Part shown: positions 1 through 5,677 of the stretch, piece after piece | How positions within the stretch are numbered: the stretch's first letter is position 1 | How the letters are laid out: each line of letters opens with the position of its first letter | Assembly: GCA_021805485.1 (NCBI GenBank) | Contig: JAJZFF010000249.1 | Location: 1 to 6,308, forward strand | Direction: 5' to 3' | Source of the DNA: Pseudomonadota bacterium | Lineage (GTDB): Bacteria > Pseudomonadota > Alphaproteobacteria > Acetobacterales > Acetobacteraceae | Length of the DNA: 6,308 bases | Notes under the pieces: model-generated | Databases searched by the model: none | The model's input: the letters and a program-made list of their open reading frames with translations, nothing else | Told to the model about the DNA's origin: nothing | Position numbers and translations under genes: made by a program

Positions 1-353
1 CCTATCTGCTCGCCTTGCGCACCCCCCCGCCGCCGCGGCCCGGGGACGACGAGGACACGCTTCGCCGCCGGCTCGCCGATCAGCCGCACGCGGTTCTGCT
101 CGGCCGCGCCTGGCTCGCGGAGGCGGCGGATGGCGGCGACCCGGCCGGCTGGGCCGGGCTGCGCGCCCGCCTCGCCGCCCTGCCCCGGCCGGTGTTTCCG
201 CTCGCCGGGCGCGACGCCCTGGCGGCCGGCTACGCGGCGGGGCCGCAGGTAGGGCGCGCGCTGGCTTCGGTGCGGGCCTGGTGGCTGGAGGGCGGCTGCC
301 GCGCCGATGCGGCCGCCTGCCGGGCCGAACTGGCACGAAGCCGCGCCGGCTGA
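1..353 (+). CDS. cca: CCA tRNA nucleotidyltransferase, C-terminal part (truncated by window edge)
   Basis: The reading frame is open from the first bases (first full codon at 3) to the TGA at 351-353, giving 116 visible residues, so the true start lies upstream. The visible end has the look of the C-terminal helical region of bacterial CCA-adding enzymes/poly(A) polymerase family proteins: the stretch FPLAGRDALAAGYAAGPQVG (from 195) matches the family pattern of a hydrophobic 'P-L-x-G-x-D' followed by 'G-x-x-x-G-P-x-V-G', then a Trp-Trp helix (RAWWLEGGCRAD) near the end. The family adds or repairs the 3' CCA of tRNAs in the cytoplasm. The catalytic nucleotidyltransferase head is outside the window, so the call rests only on the tail. 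The TTG at 15 is an internal codon, not a start. The gene ends three bases before the ABC transporter gene and shares its reading frame. Confidence 0.68.
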   Translation, partial: YLLALRTPPPPRPGDDEDTLRRRLADQPHAVLLGRAWLAEAADGGDPAGWAGLRARLAALPRPVFPLAGRDALAAGYAAGPQVGRALASVRAWWLEGGCRADAAACRAELARSRAG

Positions 354-356
354 TAG

Positions 357-2129
357 ATGCGTCCAACGATGGACGCCGCTCTCCCGCCGCCCCCGGCCGA
401 GGCCAGCACGCGCGCCCTGCTCGCGCGGCTGTGGCGCAGCGGCGTTTCCGAACAGCGCGCGCGGCTTCTCGCCATCCTGGCGCTGACCGGCCTGATGGCC
501 GGCGCCACCGCGCTCTATCCGGTGGTGATCGAGCACGCGTTCTCGCTGTTCGCGGCCAAGGATCCGCGCATCCTGTATCAGATTCCGGCCATCGTGGTCG
601 TCATCACAGGCGCCAAGGCGGCGGCGCAGTACGCGCAGAATGTCGAGGTCCAGCGCGTCGTGCTCGGCGTCATCCGCTCGCTGCAGGAGCGCATGTTCGC
701 CCACCTCACCGCAACCGACCTCGCGCGCATCGAGCGCGAGGCGCCGGCGCAGCTCGCCGCGCGCTTCACCACCGATGCCGTCGTCATCCGCGAATCCCTC
801 ACCCGCGCGGTGAACGGCGTCGCCGACGCGCTGACCGTGGTCGGGCTGATCGGCTCGATGCTCTATCTGGATTGGGTGCTGAGCCTGATCGCCGCCCTGC
901 TCTACCCGCTCGCGGCGCTGCCCATCGAGCGCATCGGCCGGCGCATCCGCCGCGCCTCGGGCGGGATGCAGGAGCGCATGGGCGAGACCGCGAGCCTGCT
1001 CACCGAGAGCTTCGCCCAGGCCCGCACGGTGCGCGCCTACCGGCTGGAGGCGATCGAGCAGCGCCGGGCCGCGGCGGCTTTCGGCGGCCTCTACGCGGCG
1101 CTGCTGCGCATGAGCCGGGGCCGCGCGGCCATTGACCCGCTGCTGGAGATGCTGGGCGGGCTGGCCGTCGCGGCGGTGATCGGCTTCGCCGGCTGGCGGG
1201 CGGCGATGGGCGGGGCGACGCTCGGCAATTTCACCGGCTTCGTCGCCGCGCTGCTGATCGCCGCCCGGCCGCTGCGCGCGCTCGGCTCGCTCAACGCCGC
1301 GCTGCAGGAGGGGCTGGCGGGGCTGACGCGCGTCTTCGCCGTGCTCGACGAGCCGCCCGCGATCGTCGCCCGCCCGCACGCGCGCCCGCTGCCGCCCGGC
1401 CGCGGCCGGGTGGAGTTCCGGGCCGTGGGCTTTCGCTACCCCGACGGCCGCGCCGGGTTGCACGATCTCAGCTTCGTCGCCGAGCCGGGGCGGACGCTGG
1501 CGCTGGTCGGCCCGTCGGGTGCCGGCAAATCGACCGCGCTGGCGCTGATCCCGCGCCTGCAGGATGTCAGCGCCGGCGCCGTCACCGTGGACGGGGCGGA
1601 TGTGCGCGACCTCGGCCTCGCCGCGCTGCGCGACGCCATCGCCTATGTCGGGCAGGACGCGCTGCTGTTCGACGACACCATCGCCGCCAATATCCGCCTC
1701 GGCCGGCCCGGCGCCGGCGAGGCCGAGATCGAAGCCGCAGCGCGCGCGGCCGCAGGCGGCTTCATCGCGGCGCTGCCCGAGGGGTTCGCGACGCGCGTCG
1801 GGCCCGGCGGGCAGCGTCTGTCCGGCGGTCAGCGCCAGCGCGTCGTGCTCGCCCGCGCGCTGCTGCGCGATCCGCGCATCCTGCTGCTCGACGAGGCGAC
1901 CAGCGCCCTCGATGCGGAGAGCGAGGCAGCGGTGCAGGCGGCGCTGGCGACGCTGCGGCGCGAGCGCACCACCATCATCGTCGCCCACCGCCTCGCCACC
2001 GTGCGCGACGCCGATCTCGTCGTGGTGATGGAGGAAGGCCGCGCCGTGGAGCAGGGCCGTCACGCCGACCTGCTCGCCGCGGACGGGCTCTACGCGCGGC
2101 TGGTGCGCAGCCAGGCGCTTCTGGGCTAG
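357..2129 (+). CDS. ABC exporter half-transporter, fused permease and ATPase (MsbA/ABCB-like)
   Basis: A 590-residue protein with the type IV (ABCB/MsbA-like) exporter layout: a six-helix membrane domain at roughly residues 35-310 and a nucleotide-binding domain at roughly 345-580. All ATPase motifs are intact: Walker A GPSGAGKST (385-393), Q-loop Gln433, signature LSGGQ (488-492), Walker B ILLLDE with catalytic Glu513, D-loop SALD just after, and switch His544. Such proteins work as inner-membrane homodimers that export lipids, drugs or peptides. The substrate cannot be read from the sequence; lipid A-core flipping by MsbA is only one possibility. No peptidase or other extra domain is present. 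The start is ATG 357, with an alternative at ATG 369; neither has a convincing Shine-Dalgarno, and in-frame stops at 351 and 354 rule out anything earlier. With only 3 nt after the cca stop, translation is probably coupled to cca. Confidence 0.9.
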   Translation: MRPTMDAALPPPPAEASTRALLARLWRSGVSEQRARLLAILALTGLMAGATALYPVVIEHAFSLFAAKDPRILYQIPAIVVVITGAKAAAQYAQNVEVQRVVLGVIRSLQERMFAHLTATDLARIEREAPAQLAARFTTDAVVIRESLTRAVNGVADALTVVGLIGSMLYLDWVLSLIAALLYPLAALPIERIGRRIRRASGGMQERMGETASLLTESFAQARTVRAYRLEAIEQRRAAAAFGGLYAALLRMSRGRAAIDPLLEMLGGLAVAAVIGFAGWRAAMGGATLGNFTGFVAALLIAARPLRALGSLNAALQEGLAGLTRVFAVLDEPPAIVARPHARPLPPGRGRVEFRAVGFRYPDGRAGLHDLSFVAEPGRTLALVGPSGAGKSTALALIPRLQDVSAGAVTVDGADVRDLGLAALRDAIAYVGQDALLFDDTIAANIRLGRPGAGEAEIEAAARAAAGGFIAALPEGFATRVGPGGQRLSGGQRQRVVLARALLRDPRILLLDEATSALDAESEAAVQAALATLRRERTTIIVAHRLATVRDADLVVVMEEGRAVEQGRHADLLAADGLYARLVRSQALLG

Positions 2130-2168
2130 GATTCATCCGCCCAGCGCCGCGCCGATTGCGTTGCGCTG

Positions 2169-2186
2169 CAGCAAGCCCGCTTGCTG
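2169..2186. repeat. Perfect inverted repeat (7-bp arms, 4-nt loop) ending at the emrA -35 box
   Basis: CAGCAAG (2169-2175) and CTTGCTG (2180-2186) are exact reverse complements around CCCG. The dyad lies 39 nt after the ABC transporter stop and its right arm contains the proposed -35 hexamer TTGCTG (2181-2186). It could be a weak terminator for the upstream gene, but no run of T follows, or part of a wider operator, since it touches the next palindrome with no gap. The inverted repeat is directly visible; its role is inferred. Confidence 0.5.
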
Positions 2187-2209
2187 ACCGAACGGTTCGG
2201 TTATATATT
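2181..2209 (+). promoter_or_regulatory. Sigma70-type promoter of the emrAB-like operon
   Basis: TTGCTG (2181-2186) and TATATT (2204-2209) are separated by exactly 17 bp and resemble the -35 and -10 consensus. The AT-rich run TTATATATTT stands out in this GC-rich sequence. Transcription would start near 2216, giving a 5' leader of about 20 nt with a Shine-Dalgarno at 2221. The -10 box overlaps the TTG at 2209, so the longer reading frame beginning there cannot be translated from this transcript. No other gene start lies nearby. Confidence 0.72.
2187..2201. promoter_or_regulatory. Palindromic operator between -35 and -10 (TetR-type, inferred)
   Basis: ACCGAACGGTTCGGT is a perfect 15-bp palindrome (ACCGAAC and GTTCGGT around a central G). 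It occupies 15 of the 17 spacer bases between the promoter boxes, where a bound dimer would block RNA polymerase. TetR-family repressors of efflux genes commonly use short palindromes of this size in this position, often with CCGA/TCGG half-sites. The regulator class is inferred; MarR or another dimeric repressor is possible. No regulator gene is in the window. Confidence 0.68.
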
Positions 2210-2220
2210 TGTGCGGCGGA

Positions 2221-2226
2221 AGGGAG
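2221..2226 (+). promoter_or_regulatory. Ribosome binding site that sets the emrA start
   Basis: AGGGAG lies 9 nt before ATG 2236. It supports that ATG over the upstream TTG codons at 2181 and 2209, which fall inside the promoter. Confidence 0.65.
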
Positions 2227-2235
2227 ACGGGCGGA

Positions 2236-3372
2236 ATGGCCGATTACGGGGACGTGGCGGAGGGGATCGATGCGACCGGACGCGTGGAGCCGGCCGCGCC
2301 AGTGTCGCGCACCGGCGAGCCGGCCCGCGTGCGCCGCGGGCGCGCGCCGGTGGGTCTCATCATCATGCTGCTCGTCGTCGTCGCGCTGGCCGCGGGCGGC
2401 ACCTACTACTGGTATCTGACCAAGGACGAGGAGAGCACCGACGACGCCTACACCGACGGGCGCGCGGTGATGATCGCCCCGCAGGTCAACGGTGAGGTCG
2501 TGACCCTGGCGGTCACCGACAACCAGTTCGTCCACAAGGGCGATCTGCTGGTGAAGATCGACCCGCGGCTCTACTCGGCGGCGCGCGACCAGGCGCAGGG
2601 CCAACTCGCGCTGGCCGAGGCGCAGCTCAATCTCGCCCGCACCAACCGCGACCTGGCCCACATCACCTATCCCGCCCGCCTCGCCGCGGCGCAGGCGGCG
2701 GTGGAGGTGGCAAAGACGGCGCAATGGAAGGCGGATGCCGACCTCAAGCGCCAGAAGCGCATCAATCCGCAGGCGACGATGCAGGAGACCATCGATGCGG
2801 TCACCGCCGCCGCCCGCCAGGCCAGCGCGCAGGTGGCGCAGGCCGAGGCACAGTTGGCCGAGGCGCACGTGGTGGACCCCGAGATCGCCGCCGCCGAGGC
2901 GCAGGTCAAGCAGGCCGAGGCGCAGGTGACGCAGGCCCGCGCCCAGTTGCAGCAGGCGATGATCAATCTCGGCTATACCAACGTCGCCGCGCCGCAGGAT
3001 GGCTGGGTGACCAAGCGCAACGTCGAGCAGGGCAATTTCGTCGCCGCCGGCACGCAAATCATGGCGCTGGTGACACCGCAGGTCTGGGTGACGGCGAACT
3101 TCAAGGAATCCCAGCTCGCGCGCATGCGCCCGGGGCAGACGGTGGCGATCCATGTCGATGCCTATCCGCAGCTCGACCTGAAAGGCCATGTCGACAGCGT
3201 ACAGCTCGGCTCGGGATCGAAGTTCACCGCCTTCCCGCCGGAGAACGCCACCGGCAACTTCGTCAAGATCGTTCAGCGCGTGCCGGTGAAGATCGACATC
3301 GACAGCGGCCTCGACCCGAAGCTGCCGCTGCCGCTCGGCATCTCCGTGGTGCCGACCGTGGCGCTGAAATGA
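2236..3372 (+). CDS. emrA: EmrA-like HlyD-family periplasmic adaptor of a drug efflux pump
   Basis: A 378-residue membrane fusion protein. A basic cytoplasmic N-terminus (about 1-38) is followed by one membrane anchor (about 39-60). Next come the STDDAYTDG segment (67-75) that opens the EmrA/HlyD family core, the first half of a biotinyl-lipoyl domain (about 76-110, with PQVNGEV and VHKGDLLVKIDP), a long Ala/Gln/Glu-rich coiled-coil hairpin (about 113-245), the second lipoyl half (about 246-280) and a beta-barrel with ANFKE (287-291). The barrel is followed by the FPPENATGNFVKIVQRVPV-type stretch (333-351) typical of EmrA. The protein would bridge the EmrB pump to a TolC-like outer-membrane channel. 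The start at ATG 2236 is chosen for its Shine-Dalgarno and because earlier start codons lie in the promoter. It is followed after 13 nt by the MFS pump gene, so the two are almost surely one operon. The name EmrA is by family; the substrate is unknown. Confidence 0.92.
   Translation: MADYGDVAEGIDATGRVEPAAPVSRTGEPARVRRGRAPVGLIIMLLVVVALAAGGTYYWYLTKDEESTDDAYTDGRAVMIAPQVNGEVVTLAVTDNQFVHKGDLLVKIDPRLYSAARDQAQGQLALAEAQLNLARTNRDLAHITYPARLAAAQAAVEVAKTAQWKADADLKRQKRINPQATMQETIDAVTAAARQASAQVAQAEAQLAEAHVVDPEIAAAEAQVKQAEAQVTQARAQLQQAMINLGYTNVAAPQDGWVTKRNVEQGNFVAAGTQIMALVTPQVWVTANFKESQLARMRPGQTVAIHVDAYPQLDLKGHVDSVQLGSGSKFTAFPPENATGNFVKIVQRVPVKIDIDSGLDPKLPLPLGISVVPTVALK
2893..2934 (+). repeat. Tandem 21-bp repeat inside emrA coiled coil
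   Basis: Two adjoining 21-bp units (2893-2913 and 2914-2934) differ at only two positions and encode AEAQVKQ and AEAQVTQ (residues 220-233). A diverged third unit, ARAQLQQ, follows to 2955, and two related heptads, ASAQVAQ and AEAQLAE, lie at residues 196-209. The period equals one coiled-coil heptad. Confidence 0.7.
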
Positions 3373-3385
3373 TGATCCGCCCGAC

Positions 3386-4966
3386 ATGATTGCGAGCGAC
3401 GCTGCGGCGTGGCGGCCGCGGGTGAACCCGTGGCTGATCGCGCTCATCGTCACGCTGGCGACCTTCATGGAGGTGCTGGACACCACCATCGTCAACGTGT
3501 CGCTGCCCTACATCGCCGGCAGCATGTCCTCCTCCAACGACCAGAGCACCTGGACGCTGACCTCCTATCTGGTGGCCAACGGCATCGTGCTGCCGATCTC
3601 GGGCTGGCTCTCCAACCGGCTCGGGCGCAAGCGCTTCTTCCTCATCTGCATCAGCGCCTTCACGCTGTTCTCGCTGCTCTGCGGCATTGCCACCTCGTTG
3701 CCGGAACTCATCGTCTTCCGGCTGCTGCAGGGCCTGTTCGGCGGCGGGCTGCAGCCCTCCCAGCAGGCGATCGTGCTCGACACGTTCCCGCCCGAGCAGC
3801 GCAGCCGCGCCTTCGGCGTGGTCGCCATGGCGATCATCGTCGCCCCGGTGCTGGGGCCCACGCTCGGCGGCTGGCTCACCGACCACATGAGCTGGCGCTG
3901 GGTGTTCCTGATCAACGTGCCGATCGGCATGGTCACCGTCCTCGGGGTCAGCGCGCTGGTCGAGGATCCGCCGTGGCTCACGCGCCTGCGCGGGGCGGCT
4001 TCCGGTTCGATCGACTATATCGGCCTCGGCCTCATCGCGCTCGGCCTCGGCTGTCTGCAGGTGGTGATGGACCGTGGCGAGGACGAGGACTGGTTCGGCT
4101 CGCGCTTCATCGTCACCTTCGCCATCCTGGCCGCGGCGGGGCTCGTCGGCGCCGTGCTGTGGCTGTGGCGGGCGCGCCATCCGGTGGTCAATCTGCGCCT
4201 GCTCAAGGACCGCAACTTCGCCGTCGGCTGCCTGATGATCTTCTGCGTCGGCGCTGTGCTCTATTCCAGCGCGGTGATCATCCCGCAGATGGCGCAGCTC
4301 GCGCTCGGCTACACCTCGCTGCTCGCCGGCCTGCTGCTGTCGCCGGGCGCGATGGTGGTGATCGTGATGATCCCCGTCGTCGTCACGCTGATGCCGCATG
4401 TGCAGACGCGCTGGATCGTCGCCTTCGGCTTCTTCACGCTGGGCCTCGCCCTGGTCTATTCGCACGGCGTCACGCCGGACATCGATTTCACCACGCTGGT
4501 GATGATGCGCACGGCGCAGACGCTGGGCCTGGCGTTCCTGTTCGTGCCGATCGGCACCATCGCCTTCGCCACGCTGCCGCGCGAGATGAACAACGACGCC
4601 ACCGCGCTGTTCAACATGTTCCGCAACGTCGCCGGCTCGATCGGCATCGCCGCGGCGACCGCGATGGTGACGGAGCGCACCCAGGTCCGCATGGCGCACC
4701 TGGTGCCGCACCTCACTCCGCTCGATCCGGCGTTCAACCAGCTGCTGGCGCAGAAAACCCAGGCGCTCACCCAGCTCGGCACCGCGCCGGCGAACCTGAC
4801 CAGGACGGCGCTCGGGCTGATCGACCAGACGCTCTACGCCCAGTCCACCATCGGCGCCTACATGGACGTGTTCGCCTACACCGCGATCATTTCCTTTCTC
4901 GTCGTCCCCCTCGCCTTCCTGTTCAGCCCGACCCGGGGCGGCGCGGCGCCCGGCGGCGGCCACTGA
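3386..4966 (+). CDS. emrB: EmrB-like MFS drug/proton antiporter, DHA2 family (14 TM)
   Basis: A 526-residue inner-membrane protein with the length and hydrophobic pattern of DHA2-family (14-TM) MFS exporters. Visible marks are LDTTIVNVSLP in TM1 (31-41), the loop 2-3 motif A GWLSNRLGRKR (73-83), antiporter motif C APVLGPTLGGWLTD in TM5 (153-166), the WRWVFLINVPIG stretch (170-181) and MDRGEDEDWF (228-237), all typical of EmrB relatives. The hydrophilic stretch at about 428-485 fits the large periplasmic loop before the last TM. It should use the proton gradient to expel hydrophobic toxic compounds through EmrA and an outer-membrane channel. The start is the only reasonable ATG, 13 nt after the emrA stop; its Shine-Dalgarno is weak, so coupling to emrA translation is likely. 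The short C-terminal tail is Gly-rich. The substrate cannot be deduced. Confidence 0.93.
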   Translation: MIASDAAAWRPRVNPWLIALIVTLATFMEVLDTTIVNVSLPYIAGSMSSSNDQSTWTLTSYLVANGIVLPISGWLSNRLGRKRFFLICISAFTLFSLLCGIATSLPELIVFRLLQGLFGGGLQPSQQAIVLDTFPPEQRSRAFGVVAMAIIVAPVLGPTLGGWLTDHMSWRWVFLINVPIGMVTVLGVSALVEDPPWLTRLRGAASGSIDYIGLGLIALGLGCLQVVMDRGEDEDWFGSRFIVTFAILAAAGLVGAVLWLWRARHPVVNLRLLKDRNFAVGCLMIFCVGAVLYSSAVIIPQMAQLALGYTSLLAGLLLSPGAMVVIVMIPVVVTLMPHVQTRWIVAFGFFTLGLALVYSHGVTPDIDFTTLVMMRTAQTLGLAFLFVPIGTIAFATLPREMNNDATALFNMFRNVAGSIGIAAATAMVTERTQVRMAHLVPHLTPLDPAFNQLLAQKTQALTQLGTAPANLTRTALGLIDQTLYAQSTIGAYMDVFAYTAIISFLVVPLAFLFSPTRGGAAPGGGH

Positions 4967-4981
4967 GAGCACGCCGTTCTC
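4965..4981 (+). terminator. Weak hairpin overlapping the emrB stop codon
   Basis: GAGAGC (4965-4970) can pair with GTTCTC (4976-4981), with one G-U pair, around ACGCC. There is no T-run after it, so it is at best a poor intrinsic terminator and may be chance. Confidence 0.18.
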
Positions 4982-5002
4982 GGGCCCGCTTGGAACGTCC
5001 GC

Positions 5003-5031
5003 TTGGGCGGCGGCGCCAAACCGGCTAGGCT
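5003..5031 (+). promoter_or_regulatory. Candidate promoter of the glcG-like gene
   Basis: TTGGGC (5003-5008) and TAGGCT (5026-5031) are 17 bp apart in the 99-bp gap after emrB. Both are moderate matches to sigma70-type boxes, acceptable for a GC-rich alphaproteobacterium. A start near 5038 would leave a leader of about 28 nt containing the strong Shine-Dalgarno. If this is right, the TTG at 5003 cannot be the start of the downstream gene. An 8-bp direct repeat, CCGCTTGG, occurs at 4986-4993 and 4999-5006, partly overlapping the -35 box. Confidence 0.42.
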
Positions 5032-5053
5032 GTTCCTCCCAGGGATCACGTTC

Positions 5054-5060
5054 AGGGAGG
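5054..5060 (+). promoter_or_regulatory. Strong ribosome binding site of the glcG-like gene
   Basis: AGGGAGG lies 5 nt before ATG 5066. It is the best Shine-Dalgarno in the window and fixes the start at 5066, in agreement with the signal peptide that begins there. Confidence 0.78.
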
Positions 5061-5065
5061 AAATC

Positions 5066-5575
5066 ATGACCAGTTTCACCGGCCGCGCGGCGCTCGCCGG
5101 CCTCATGCTCGCCGCGACCGCGCTGCCGGCCGCGGCCGACCTCGAGCGCCGTCCGGTGCTGACGCTCGACGTGGCGAAGGCGATGGCCGCGGGCTGCGAG
5201 GCCAAGGCTCGCGCGTCGGGGTGGAAGATGAACATCTCCGTGCTCGATACCGGCGCCAACCCGATCTATTTCGAGCGCATGGACGGCGCCTATCTCGGCA
5301 GCGGCGACATCTCCCGCCGCAAGGCCGAGACGGCGGCCAAGTTCCCGCGCTCGACCCGGCAATTCGCCGAGATCGCCTTCGGCAAGGAGGGCAAGCCCGG
5401 GATGGTGCCCGGCATCGCGCTCGCGCCCGGTGTCACCGCCTTCCCCGGCGGCCTGCCGATCATGACCGCGGACGGCATCCAGGTCGGCGGCATCGGCGTC
5501 TCCGGTGGCACGTCGGACCAGGACGAGCTCTGCGCCCAGGCCGGCATCGACGCCGTGAAGGACCAGCTGAAGTAG
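5066..5575 (+). CDS. Exported GlcG/HbpS-family protein (heme-binding-like domain)
   Basis: A 169-residue protein with a clear Sec signal peptide: a short polar N-region with Arg7, a hydrophobic core (about 9-21) and an AAA site giving likely cleavage after Ala24. The mature part is one GlcG/HbpS-like domain (about 30-168), with the family features SVLDTGANPIYFERMDGA (58-75), DISRRKAETAAKF (81-93), a GGLPI segment (128-132) and the C-terminal GIGVSGGTSDQDELCAQAG (142-160). Members include GlcG of the glycolate locus and heme-binding HbpS, and many stand near catabolic oxidoreductase genes, but the biochemical role is generally poorly defined. Here the signal peptide places it in the periplasm. 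Two cysteines (44 and 156) remain in the mature chain and could pair. It has its own promoter-like sequence and RBS. A strong hairpin separates it from the CoA-transferase gene, so it may be a single-gene unit. Confidence 0.83.
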   Translation: MTSFTGRAALAGLMLAATALPAAADLERRPVLTLDVAKAMAAGCEAKARASGWKMNISVLDTGANPIYFERMDGAYLGSGDISRRKAETAAKFPRSTRQFAEIAFGKEGKPGMVPGIALAPGVTAFPGGLPIMTADGIQVGGIGVSGGTSDQDELCAQAGIDAVKDQLK

Positions 5576-5587
5576 CCGTCTCGATGC

Positions 5588-5630
5588 AGCCATGCGGCCC
5601 GGCGGCTGGACGCCGCCCGGCGGCATGGCT
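5588..5630 (+). terminator. Strong imperfect hairpin after the glcG-like gene (possible terminator)
   Basis: The arms 5588-5606 and 5612-5630 pair over 19 positions with two mismatches (at 5596/5622 and 5600/5618) around the loop TGGAC. The outer block (A + GCCATGC) is perfect. The structure begins 12 nt after the stop codon, the usual place for an intrinsic terminator, and is very GC-rich. The tail TAATCCCTTCG has only a few T, so termination may be partial or the hairpin may instead protect the mRNA 3' end. Confidence 0.5.
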
Positions 5631-5652
5631 AATCCCTTCGTCGATCGCGAAA

Positions 5653-5658
5653 GGGGGG
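5653..5658 (+). promoter_or_regulatory. Ribosome binding site of the CoA-transferase gene
   Basis: AAGGGGGG (5651-5658) precedes ATG 5669 by 10 nt. The purine run is a fair Shine-Dalgarno and supports this start, which also matches the usual N-terminus of the family. Confidence 0.55.
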
Positions 5659-5664
5659 CTGGAC

Positions 5665-5677
5665 GTCGATGATCGAC
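5665..5677. repeat. Perfect 13-bp palindrome over the CoA-transferase start codon
   Basis: GTCGAT and ATCGAC flank a central G, and the ATG (5669-5671) lies within the dyad. It also encodes the second and third residues, so coding constraint explains part of it. A role as operator or mRNA hairpin is speculative. Confidence 0.35.

Noticed and set aside
15..353. A complete small gene starting at TTG 15
   Set aside because: The frame is open to the window edge and the visible part matches the tail of a larger enzyme, so it is a truncated gene rather than a small protein.
2209..2235. Upstream TTG start for the EmrA-like protein
   Set aside because: The TTG overlaps the -10 box and would not be on the mRNA; ATG 2236 has a good Shine-Dalgarno.
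1975..3495. A 506-codon minus-strand frame opposite the ABC transporter end and emrA
   Set aside because: Low-complexity His/Arg/Leu composition, no family features, and it runs through the emrA promoter and the whole emrA gene. It is a shadow of the real coding strand.
4986..5006. Direct repeat CCGCTTGG (two copies 13 bp apart) as an activator site
   Set aside because: Only 8 bp, rich in common GC words and partly overlapping a candidate -35 box; too weak to claim as a regulator site alone.
3409..5028. A 539-codon plus-strand frame overlapping emrB
   Set aside because: It is the emrB sequence in another frame, with an Arg/His/Ala-rich product and no hydrophobic segments, while the emrB frame has all MFS motifs.
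5003..5065. Upstream TTG start for the GlcG-like protein
   Set aside because: It would put about 21 residues in front of a clear signal peptide, overlaps the candidate -35 box, and ignores the strong Shine-Dalgarno before ATG 5066.
3263..5626. A 787-codon open frame on the minus strand opposite emrB and the glcG-like gene
   Set aside because: Its product is rich in Arg, His, Gly, Asp and Glu with no recognisable domain, and it lies opposite two well-supported genes. In high-GC DNA, antisense frames are often open because stop codons are AT-rich.
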